Source of the DNA: Candidatus Heimdallarchaeota archaeon
GTDB taxonomy: Archaea; Asgardarchaeota; Heimdallarchaeia; JABLTI01
NCBI GenBank assembly: GCA_023128635.1
Contig: JAGMDP010000235.1
Location: forward strand, 1 to 5,773
DNA length: 5,773 bases
Direction of reading: 5' to 3'
Both the position numbers and the translations under genes were made by a program. The notes under the pieces were generated by a model, which saw only the letters and a list, made by a program, of their open reading frames with translations, was not told where the DNA came from and made no database searches. Below, piece after piece: positions 1-5,773 of the stretch. Numbering within the stretch: position 1 is the stretch's first letter; each line of letters begins with the position of its first letter.

Positions 1-696
1 ATCTTCTCTTACTTTTATTTGAAGGAACCAATTACTAAACCAGAAATTATAGCTATTTTAGGTATTATTTCTGGAGTAATAATCTTGGGAGTTACCAGCT
101 CTGAGAGTGAACCAACGTATTCTTTAATTGAGATGAATGATTTTCTAAAACTGCCTGCTGCAATAATTTTCATTATTGTGTTTACTGTGCTTATGATAGG
201 ATTGGTTTTATTTTCTGTTATTAAACAAATACCAATAACAGGGGCTCTATTTGGTCTTGCTTCAGGTGTTGCTTCCGGATTAGGAGTCATTTTTACTAAA
301 GCAGTAACCGGAGGATTCGATTCAAGTAATTTTTGGGCAACTTTTGTTGATGCTTTAAAAAATTGGATTTGGTGGATCTATCTTGCATTGCTTTTAGCCT
401 TTAATATTGCATCAACTATATTTCTACAGTTTGGTTACCAAAAAAGTAGAGCTGTTATTGTTTCTCCTTTGTTCTCCATGGCAAGTTTAGTTGTGCCTGT
501 TATTGGTGGTTTAGTTATTTTCTCTGAATGGTCATCATATAGCCCTGGTATAATTATTGCTAAATCAATTGCACTAATATTAATTGCAGGTGGGATTTTA
601 CTTCTATCAATTGCTAGTACAAAAGAAACTAAAAAAATAGAAGAGAAAAACGAAATCAAAGAAAATAATGTAGAAATTGGAAAAACGGAAAACTAG
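1..696 (+). CDS. DMT-superfamily membrane protein (NIPA/EamA-like), 5'-truncated by window edge
   Basis: The reading frame is open from base 1 (reads [10 protein letters not shown]) to a TAG stop at 694-696, giving 231 visible residues. The TTG at 19-21 lies inside the frame and is unlikely to be the true start, because the preceding residues look like the end of a membrane helix. Hydrophobic segments fall at about residues 14-32, 53-75, 81-102, 122-143, 151-174 and 183-205, followed by a charged Lys/Glu/Asn-rich tail (208-231), probably cytosolic. The short helix-end plus '[13 protein letters not shown]' pattern, the acidic SSESEPTYS loop, the [21 protein letters not shown] segment and the closing 'FSEW' resemble the C-terminal half of NIPA-type magnesium transporters and EamA-type permeases. 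Family membership is inferred from pattern, and the substrate (Mg2+, metabolite or other) cannot be assigned. It converges on the deiminase gene and shares its stop-codon bases. Confidence 0.8.
   Translation: MFSYFYLKEPITKPEIIAILGIISGVIILGVTSSESEPTYSLIEMNDFLKLPAAIIFIIVFTVLMIGLVLFSVIKQIPITGALFGLASGVASGLGVIFTKAVTGGFDSSNFWATFVDALKNWIWWIYLALLLAFNIASTIFLQFGYQKSRAVIVSPLFSMASLVVPVIGGLVIFSEWSSYSPGIIIAKSIALILIAGGILLLSIASTKETKKIEEKNEIKENNVEIGKTEN
603..692 (-). terminator. Possible T-rich termination zone for the minus-strand operon
   Basis: Immediately past the deiminase stop, the minus strand is rich in T-runs: TTTTCC and TTTTTCC next to the stop, TTTTTC farther on, and a T7 run at 631-637. Archaeal transcription commonly ends at oligo-T tracts without a hairpin. 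These runs are the complement of the Lys/Glu-rich codons (AAA, GAA) of the transporter's C-terminal tail, so their richness may simply be coding bias. No stable stem-loop was seen. Confidence 0.3.
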
Positions 697-1592
697 TCTC
701 TAAGTATAGGACAAGTCATACAATGAGGACCTCCTCCACCTTTCACAAGTTCTGTCCCGTTGATTGTAAGTACTTCTACTCCTCTTTTCTCAAGTTCGTG
801 GATAATTCGTCTGTTCCATTCATAGGAAATTACTTTTCCTGGTTCAATAGCGAAGATATTTGGTCCAAAGGCTGTTGCTTCTTCTCGAGAGATTGTTATG
901 AACTCATATCCTTTCTCTCTTAAATAATTTAAGAAAAATGTTCGTCGAACACCTTCTTTTCTTATAATTGAAATTTCTTTAGCACTCACAGATGGTTCAT
1001 GTATGACACACAAATCATGATTTACTATCATAAAACCGCCATCCAAATGAACCCGATAATCTGCTAATGGAACACTAACGATTTCTTCTATTGCTTTGTC
1101 TTGAAACCCTTGTATTATTTGTTGTATACCAGTATGATTAGATCTAGGACCGTAACCTACAGCAATAGTGCTTTTGTCGAAATAGAGAACATCTCCTCCT
1201 TCGAGTTTTCCAGGATCGGCTATTTTCATAAAAACTGGTATGTGTTTCTTAAGAGCTTCTTCTGCAATTATTGGCTCAAAGGCTCTTCCTTCAACAGCCA
1301 TATTCATTATTATTAATCCTTGATTACAAACAGAGACAATATCTCGAGTAAACAGCATATTTGGGTACTTTACTTCAGCAATCAAATCTGTAAGAAATAT
1401 AACATTTACACCATTGTTATGAAGTATGGTTGTAAAATCATCAAATTCCTCTTGTAATCGAGGTAAATCAGGAATTGTTCTAAATTTGTAGTAATCAAGT
1501 GTTCTTCCTGTAATCTTCTTAATCTCATCACCAGGTCTATGCATTAACACTGTATGTAATTTTCCTATCTCAGAATTAACACCAAACTTCAT
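693..1592 (-). CDS. Arginine deiminase-type amidinohydrolase (compact form)
   Basis: This 299-residue protein belongs to the guanidine-modifying (amidinotransferase/arginine deiminase) superfamily, soluble and presumably cytosolic. Likely reaction: L-arginine + water to citrulline + ammonia through a Cys-linked amidino intermediate. Visible motifs in order: LMHRPGDE (16-23), FTRD with the guanidinium-binding Asp84, Arg103 (candidate substrate carboxylate ligand), EGGD with Glu131, HLD with His182 and Asp184, and the C-terminal [11 protein letters not shown] loop with nucleophile Cys291. FTRD and HCMTCP favour arginine deiminase over dimethylargininase or agmatine deiminase. Classical ADIs have about 400-420 residues. 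Here only about 55 residues separate the N-terminal HRPG motif from FTRD, so the usual inserted helical bundle is absent. The ATG at 1590-1592 is preceded by a weak GGAT. It lies 22 bases after the SWIM gene, so it is probably its operon partner. No ornithine transcarbamylase or carbamate kinase gene is in view, so arcA is not asserted. Alternatives are another arginine-analogue hydrolase. Confidence 0.88.
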   Translation of the reverse strand: MKFGVNSEIGKLHTVLMHRPGDEIKKITGRTLDYYKFRTIPDLPRLQEEFDDFTTILHNNGVNVIFLTDLIAEVKYPNMLFTRDIVSVCNQGLIIMNMAVEGRAFEPIIAEEALKKHIPVFMKIADPGKLEGGDVLYFDKSTIAVGYGPRSNHTGIQQIIQGFQDKAIEEIVSVPLADYRVHLDGGFMIVNHDLCVIHEPSVSAKEISIIRKEGVRRTFFLNYLREKGYEFITISREEATAFGPNIFAIEPGKVISYEWNRRIIHELEKRGVEVLTINGTELVKGGGGPHCMTCPILRD

Positions 1593-1614
1593 TCAATCAA
1601 TCCAACTGAGTGAA

Positions 1615-2505
1615 TTAATCATTCTCATATGATAATTTGGTAAGTTTACTTTTAACTATTTCACTCGCCTTTTTGTAACTCAAATTTAACAATTCGACAA
1701 GTTTTGGATTAGAAAAAGATGCTTTTTTGTTTTCTTCATCACTAACTTCACTTTTTAGTCTCGTTATTTTTACTATATCTGTTAGCTTTACCTTTTGATT
1801 TGTTCCCCAGAAAGAAGAAACATCTATTTTCCTCTCAACATGCTTGTTGATTCTTTGTACTACTTTCTTTTTCTTCACGGGTGTATTTTCTTGTTTTGTT
1901 GTAATTCGTTGATATTGTCGCATTATCTCTCTAATTTCAATCCTAGATTTTCCTCGAATCAATAGTAGAGTGAATGGATCATATTCTATAATATCTGAAA
2001 GAATGTAGTAAACAGCAGATGTATGTTTACAGGGATTTGCCCAATCAGAACAAGTACACGAAGTCAAGAGATCATCGTCGTTATTTGGAAACAAAGGATA
2101 ATTAAACCTCATAAAAATCTTAGAAAGGTCTTCCGGAAATTTATCAATTAATAATTTAGAAAAAAGTGAAGCATTCCCAGCCATTTGTTCAAGTATATTT
2201 TGCCAAGCATGATCAGTCAATATTTGAAGTTTAATTGTTACAGAATAGGGCTTAATTTTGGTTCCTTGAACTTTCGCTCGTATACAACCTTTATCAATTT
2301 CTAAACTTCTAATTTGACTTTCTCGAGCATAAAAACGACCTTGAATGACTCTTTTATCATATTCAAAAAATTCAAGAGCTTCCAACCATTTTTTGGACCA
2401 CCATTTGTTACCGAATTTTCCATCGGGATTTTTCGGTTTAATCCCATCTTTTACTTTTCTTAATTTGGTTTGAAAATGCCTTAATCTAGGGTCCAAAGAA
2501 GCCAT
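1615..2505 (-). CDS. SWIM zinc-finger protein, partner of SNF2 ATPase
   Basis: This 296-residue protein carries a SWIM zinc finger at residues 150-161: Cys150-x-Cys152-x6-Cys159-x-His161, all four ligands present. Upstream are blocks typical of this prokaryotic family: a basic N-terminus, a Trp-rich NKWWSKKWLEALE segment (33-45), GRFYARESQIRSLEI (56-70) and a KVQGTKIKPYSVTI stretch (78-91). After the finger come a helical segment with DPFTLLLIRGK (176-186), a strongly basic linker (about 204-225, with KKKK) and an SSFWG motif near residues 229-233. SWIM domains are predicted DNA- or protein-binding zinc modules, and proteins of this type are habitually encoded beside SNF2 ATPases, probably forming a complex on DNA; the exact role is not settled. 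The ATG start is well supported by GGGAGG (2518-2523 region), which sits in the last codons of the SNF2 gene with about 11 bases of spacing. The gap to the SNF2 stop is only 4 bases, suggesting coupled translation. The stop is TAA at 1615-1617. Confidence 0.9.
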   Translation of the reverse strand: MASLDPRLRHFQTKLRKVKDGIKPKNPDGKFGNKWWSKKWLEALEFFEYDKRVIQGRFYARESQIRSLEIDKGCIRAKVQGTKIKPYSVTIKLQILTDHAWQNILEQMAGNASLFSKLLIDKFPEDLSKIFMRFNYPLFPNNDDDLLTSCTCSDWANPCKHTSAVYYILSDIIEYDPFTLLLIRGKSRIEIREIMRQYQRITTKQENTPVKKKKVVQRINKHVERKIDVSSFWGTNQKVKLTDIVKITRLKSEVSDEENKKASFSNPKLVELLNLSYKKASEIVKSKLTKLSYEND

Positions 2506-2509
2506 TAAA

Positions 2510-5500
2510 TCAGTTTCCTCCCATAGTTAATTTACGTAAGCTAAGAATCTCTCTTAATTGTTCAGTTGACATTTCTGTTAACCATGATTCTCCAGTACCA
2601 ATTACACTATCTGCGAGTTCTTTCTTTTGTTCTATTAATCGATCGATATTTTCCTCAAGGGTTCCAACGCTTATGAATTTATGAACAAAGACGTTCTTTT
2701 TCTGACCAATTCTGTAAGCTCTATCAGTTGCTTGGTTTTCTACAGAGGGATTCCACCAACGATCAAAATGGAAAACATGATTCGCTGCTGTGAGATTAAG
2801 TCCTACTCCACCTGCTTTTATTGAGAGTATGAAAACTTTTGGAGACTCATCATCAGTACTTTGAAATCTTTTGATTAACTCTTCTCGTTCTCTTTGAGGT
2901 GTTCCGCCAAAAAGAAGCAAAATATCATCATCCAATACCTCTTGCAGATAATTCCTCAGCAATTGTCCTAATTCAGCATATTGAGTAAAGATCAACGCTT
3001 TCTCGTTATTTTCTATCACTTCGGACAACATTTCAATTAATCGATCTAATTTTCCTGATCGGTCCTGCAAATCAATAGATGATTCATGCATAAATTGTAC
3101 AGGATGATTACAAATCTGTTTCAACTTGGTTAATGCAGCGAGAATCAATCCCTTCCTAGATATACCTTCTGAACCAGAAAGACGTTTAATTAAATCCTTA
3201 ACCACTGCTTCATACAAAACACATTGCTCTTCTGTCATAGAACAATAAACTTTGAACTCATTCTTCTCTGGAAGATCTTTGATAATAGTAGGATCAGTTT
3301 TTAGTCGTCTAAGAATAAATGGTTGGACTAATCTAGCTAATTGTCTCAACCTGATAGAATTCTGATTGTTTTCACTAGAACTAACATATGAGTCTTTGAA
3401 TTTCTTTAACGAACCTAGATAGCCGGGATTTAGAAAATCGAGGATAGACCACAACTCTTCAAGACGATTTTCAATTGGAGTACCGGTTAACGCAATTCGG
3501 TAATCACCATTCAATTTCTTTATTTTTCTGGCTTGTTTTGTAGAGGGATTTTTAATATTTTGAGCTTCATCAATGATTATCGTTGACCAATTGATTTGAG
3601 AGAGAACATCAAAATCTCTTTGAGCAAGATTGTAAGTTGTTATGATCAAATCATAATTGGAAGTATTTCCAAGGAATCGCTCATCTAGAATGCGTTTTGA
3701 CCCATGATGAATCATTGTATTAAGTGAGGGAGCAAAACGTTGTATTTCTCTAAGCCAATTACCAAGAATAGAAGTTGGACAAATAATTAGTGCGGGTTCA
3801 GCGGTTGGTTGTTCATTCCTTTCGTGAAGAAGATAAGCAATCACTTGAATTGTTTTTCCTAAACCCATGTCATCAGCAAGGCATGCTCCAAAACCATATT
3901 GTTTCAAATAAAGTAACCAGGAATAGCCTTTTTCTTGGTAAGGACGTAATGTTCCCACAAAATTCTCTGGAGCATCGAGGATCTCAACTCGACTTTTTTC
4001 TATAATTTTTTGTAGACTATCATTAAAATCTCCCTTAATTGTTAGATCAAATTTCTGTCTATCAATGAAATCCTCGTTTTCCATTTCAAGTTGAAGAATA
4101 TCGTTCATTCGCAGATTATTATAATATTCTCTGAAGAATTCCACCGCTTCATCCAATTCCTCTTGTGCTAATTTGAGCCATTTCCCTCGAAGTTGAACAA
4201 AAGGAACTTTTAATTCTGATAATTTTTCAAACTCATCAATTGAAATCTTCATATCATCGATTACAAATTGCCAATCAAAATCAATTAACGAATTATATGT
4301 GAATAAGTTATACGATTTATTAGCAGATGAATCCTCTTCATCCAAATCCAACAGCAATCCCAATCGACTGTTAGGATTCTTCCACCAAGAGGGAAGAAAC
4401 ACTTCAAAATTATTTTCCTCTAATTGGACAGAATAATCTTCCAGAAATTCTAAAGCTTCTCTGTCATCTAGTTGAACGTTACTTGGAAAAGTAGTTTCTA
4501 AACTTTCACCGATTTTCGGAAAGATAATAGAAGCTTCAGCTAAGTCCTTTAGCAACCTTTCTTGCGGGTCTTCGAATTTTTCTTGCAAGTAACTAATTGT
4601 TCCAGCTTTACTTTGCCAAACATCATCAGCGGGAATGATCATACTAATATCATCTTGATTTTGCAAATAGAACTCTAATCGCCAATTTCTCCCCCCAGAC
4701 ACTAAATCCGGAGGTAGTAATTTGAAGCATGTACGAAAATATGTTTCTGGTATTTCTCGAAAGATGGATTTTTGCCAAGATTGGATTGTACCATTGAAAT
4801 AAGCAAAATCCTTAGTGGAGCATTCTAGTTCTACCTGAGTAGGATTGAAAAGTGATTTGAACCAATCCTCGACTAATTCAGTAATCCTCTCTGATTGATC
4901 ACTTCTTTGCTTAGGCAAATGAATGGAGAGCTTTCTTCTGAGAAACGAATCGATTGTTTTGTTTATAAAAGTAAGAACTATTTCTTGTGAACTCAAATCC
5001 TTATTGAAAAAAGACAAACAATAGTAAGGCATGGATTTGACCAGTAAATTAAACGATTGCAGAATTCTATTAGGTATAATTGCTTCCCAAATCCCTGCAA
5101 AAATAGTTTTCTCAGAATCTTGACTGATCACTTTTGTAGCTGGAAAATAAGAATTAATTGAAATTATCTTCAAACTAAATCTGGCAACTTCAATCCAAAA
5201 TCTCAAAGAATCACTAAAGATAACTCCTTTCGGAGGTGTTTCAGGTAAGGACAACAAGAAATCTAAGGCATCATACAAATCAAGATTCAAGGTATTAACT
5301 TGCCAATAATTAAACTTCAAGTCTTTCTTATGCTTTAGATCTTCAGTAATCTTAGAGACAGAAATAACCGGATTATTGGTTACTGTTGGAAGATTCATTG
5401 CAAGCCAATTTGGTCTAAAAGCTAAACTCTCATCTTGGTTTGCAGACATTATTTTTAGTAATTCAAGTAATCTACTAAAATTAACAGTATAAGGATGCTT

Positions 5501-5632
5501 TTTCTCAAGAACATTGATGTTTCGATAGTCTTCTTGGTTGTTTCTCTCGAGTAGTCTTGTGTTCTCTGCCCAGATATGAAAGTTATCTGTATCCCAAATA
5601 GAATGGAGAATTTCCAAGAGAGTTACACCCAA
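2510..5632 (-). CDS. SNF2-family DEAD/H-box helicase-like ATPase
   Basis: This 1040-residue Swi2/Snf2-type double-stranded DNA translocase is probably a nucleoprotein remodeller. The N-terminal half (about 1-545) begins with ILHSIWDTDNFHIWAEN (8-24), a hallmark start of the prokaryotic SNF2 group with an N-terminal accessory region, and includes a DUF3670-like part around 390-535. Motor motifs are intact: TLRPYQEKGYSWL (561-573), Walker A DDMGLGKT (587-594), motif Ia ALIICPTSILGNW (614-626), Walker B DEAQ (688-691), motif III LTGTPIENR (715-723), motif IV ALIFTQY (879-885), motif V KAGGVGLNLTAA (939-950) and motif VI QATDRAYRIGQ (967-977). No frameshift or lost catalytic residue is seen. The listed start is TTG (5630-5632). 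No in-frame ATG occurs upstream before a stop at 5711-5713, and the first internal Met is residue 62, after the conserved N-terminal motif. A second TTG at 5615-5617 (giving 1035 residues) is equally or more credible: it has GGGTG 8 bases upstream and better spacing from the TATA element. It is the first gene of the SNF2-SWIM-deiminase operon. Confidence 0.93.
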   Translation of the reverse strand: MGVTLLEILHSIWDTDNFHIWAENTRLLERNNQEDYRNINVLEKKHPYTVNFSRLLELLKIMSANQDESLAFRPNWLAMNLPTVTNNPVISVSKITEDLKHKKDLKFNYWQVNTLNLDLYDALDFLLSLPETPPKGVIFSDSLRFWIEVARFSLKIISINSYFPATKVISQDSEKTIFAGIWEAIIPNRILQSFNLLVKSMPYYCLSFFNKDLSSQEIVLTFINKTIDSFLRRKLSIHLPKQRSDQSERITELVEDWFKSLFNPTQVELECSTKDFAYFNGTIQSWQKSIFREIPETYFRTCFKLLPPDLVSGGRNWRLEFYLQNQDDISMIIPADDVWQSKAGTISYLQEKFEDPQERLLKDLAEASIIFPKIGESLETTFPSNVQLDDREALEFLEDYSVQLEENNFEVFLPSWWKNPNSRLGLLLDLDEEDSSANKSYNLFTYNSLIDFDWQFVIDDMKISIDEFEKLSELKVPFVQLRGKWLKLAQEELDEAVEFFREYYNNLRMNDILQLEMENEDFIDRQKFDLTIKGDFNDSLQKIIEKSRVEILDAPENFVGTLRPYQEKGYSWLLYLKQYGFGACLADDMGLGKTIQVIAYLLHERNEQPTAEPALIICPTSILGNWLREIQRFAPSLNTMIHHGSKRILDERFLGNTSNYDLIITTYNLAQRDFDVLSQINWSTIIIDEAQNIKNPSTKQARKIKKLNGDYRIALTGTPIENRLEELWSILDFLNPGYLGSLKKFKDSYVSSSENNQNSIRLRQLARLVQPFILRRLKTDPTIIKDLPEKNEFKVYCSMTEEQCVLYEAVVKDLIKRLSGSEGISRKGLILAALTKLKQICNHPVQFMHESSIDLQDRSGKLDRLIEMLSEVIENNEKALIFTQYAELGQLLRNYLQEVLDDDILLLFGGTPQREREELIKRFQSTDDESPKVFILSIKAGGVGLNLTAANHVFHFDRWWNPSVENQATDRAYRIGQKKNVFVHKFISVGTLEENIDRLIEQKKELADSVIGTGESWLTEMSTEQLREILSLRKLTMGGN
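2517..2523 (-). promoter_or_regulatory. Shine-Dalgarno of the SWIM gene inside the SNF2 3' end
   Basis: The minus strand reads ATGGGAGGAAACTGATTTAATG. The GGGAGG core is encoded by the last Met-Gly-Gly codons of the SNF2 gene, the TGA stop follows at once, and the SWIM ATG comes about 11 bases after the GGAGG. It is the only strong ribosome-binding site in the window. It fixes the SWIM start and suggests that terminating ribosomes re-initiate on the second gene. Confidence 0.7.
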
Positions 5633-5640
5633 GTATAGTT

Positions 5641-5654
5641 TAATTATATAATTA
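5641..5654 (-). promoter_or_regulatory. Putative TATA box of the SNF2-SWIM-deiminase operon (14-bp palindrome)
   Basis: TAATTATATAATTA is a perfect inverted repeat whose minus strand reads TTATATAA in its core. Its centre (about 5647) lies about 15 bases from the TTG at 5632 and 30 bases from the TTG at 5617. With the usual archaeal TATA-to-start distance of about 25 bases, transcription would begin near 5621, which would give an almost leaderless message starting at the second TTG. No convincing purine-rich BRE is visible next to it. Being symmetric, it could in principle serve the plus strand too. It is assigned from sequence and position only. Confidence 0.45.
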
Positions 5655-5675
5655 TGTATGTTAGTATTACTCGTG

Positions 5676-5687
5676 AAAATATTAAAA
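5676..5687 (+). promoter_or_regulatory. Weak candidate TATA element for the divergent gene
   Basis: The run AAAATATTAAAA lies about 51-62 bases before the ATG at 5738. A start of transcription about 25 bases downstream (near 5708) would leave a leader of about 30 bases. In such AT-rich DNA a match like this is weak evidence, so this is only a positional candidate. Confidence 0.2.
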
Positions 5688-5737
5688 CCGTGGTATGATT
5701 GGCATATTGTCTAGTAAGTACCAGAGAAGAAGAAACT

Positions 5738-5773
5738 ATGTTAAAAAAAGAAGACCAATTCATAAATCAAATA
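5738..5773 (+). CDS. Possible start of a divergent gene, 3'-truncated by window edge
   Basis: An ATG at 5738-5740 opens a frame that stays open to the last base: M-L-K-K-E-D-Q-F-I-N-Q-I. The charged beginning looks like a plausible protein N-terminus but is far too short to identify. The leader is purine-rich (AGAGAAGAAG, 5723-5732) without a clear GGAGG. An AT stretch, AAAATATTAAAA (5676-5687), lies where a TATA element would give a leader of about 30 bases. The frame is also open back to a TGA at 5696-5698, so a non-ATG start slightly upstream is possible. If real, it is transcribed divergently from the SNF2 operon. Confidence 0.35.
   Translation, partial: MLKKEDQFINQI

Noticed and set aside
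15..290. Minus-strand frame of 91 residues opposite the transporter
   Set aside because: It lies wholly antisense to a well-supported membrane protein frame, has low-complexity Ile/Thr/Lys composition and no recognisable motif, so it is a shadow.
435..659. Minus-strand frame of 74 residues opposite the transporter C-terminus
   Set aside because: It is the complement of membrane-helix codons in the transporter and has no ribosome-binding site or family resemblance.
723..923. Plus-strand frame of 66 residues within the deiminase gene
   Set aside because: It lies antisense to the catalytic C-terminal part of the deiminase; the Phe/Ser-rich composition is typical of the complement of Lys/Glu codons.
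1101..1316. Plus-strand frame of 71 residues within the deiminase gene
   Set aside because: It is antisense to the conserved EGGD region and has no independent coding evidence.
1593..1614. Separate promoter for the deiminase gene
   Set aside because: The 22-base gap is too short to hold one, and no clear TATA element stands out in the preceding SWIM coding sequence beyond the general AT richness.
3790..4005. Plus-strand frame of 71 residues within the SNF2 gene
   Set aside because: It is antisense to the Walker A region of the SNF2 motor, which is unquestionably coding on the other strand.
2510..5632. SNF2 helicase as part of a defence system (for example a DISARM-like locus)
   Set aside because: No methyltransferase, phospholipase-D-like, nuclease or other defence partner is visible. 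The SWIM partner and the N-terminal ILHSIW region fit the common housekeeping-type SNF2-SWIM pair.
5633..5737. tRNA or other structured RNA in the intergenic region
   Set aside because: No cloverleaf arms, conserved T-loop sequence or GC-rich stem is present. The only inverted repeat is the AT palindrome, which suits a promoter better.

Overview
The window is AT-rich and densely coded. It most resembles an archaeal chromosome, possibly a mesophilic lineage such as an Asgard/Heimdall-type archaeon. The evidence is a TATA-like box (rather than a -35/-10 pair) just upstream of the long minus-strand operon, a non-ATG start there, a mix of strong Shine-Dalgarno and weak/leaderless-looking starts, and a SWIM/SNF2 gene pair that is common in archaea as well as bacteria. 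The phylum is inference, and a bacterial source is not strictly excluded.

Layout from left to right: (1) positions 1-696, plus strand: the 3' part of a polytopic membrane protein of the drug/metabolite-transporter superfamily, most like the NIPA/EamA type, cut at its 5' end by the window edge. (2) Positions 693-5632, minus strand: an apparent three-gene operon transcribed right to left. The order is a 1040-residue SNF2-family helicase-like ATPase, a 296-residue SWIM zinc-finger protein 4 bases downstream, and a compact 299-residue arginine deiminase-type enzyme 22 bases further on. (3) Positions 5633-5737: an intergenic region with a 14-bp AT palindrome that serves as the likely TATA element of the operon. 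(4) Positions 5738-5773: the first 12 codons of a possible divergent plus-strand gene running off the window.

The first two genes of the operon form a conserved functional pair: an SNF2 motor with intact helicase motifs and a partner carrying a CxCx6CxH SWIM finger, probably acting together on DNA or nucleoprotein. The third gene is metabolic, with all core catalytic residues of guanidine-modifying enzymes. It would convert arginine (or a related guanidine compound) to citrulline plus ammonia, and no other arginine-pathway gene lies in the window. The transporter gene and the deiminase gene converge, and their stop codons overlap in a single CTAG tetranucleotide.

I do not see a CRISPR array, RNA gene, insertion sequence or clear novel multi-gene system. 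The points most worth a second look are the SNF2-SWIM-deiminase linkage, the short deiminase, the overlapping convergent stops and the start/promoter arrangement of the SNF2 gene.
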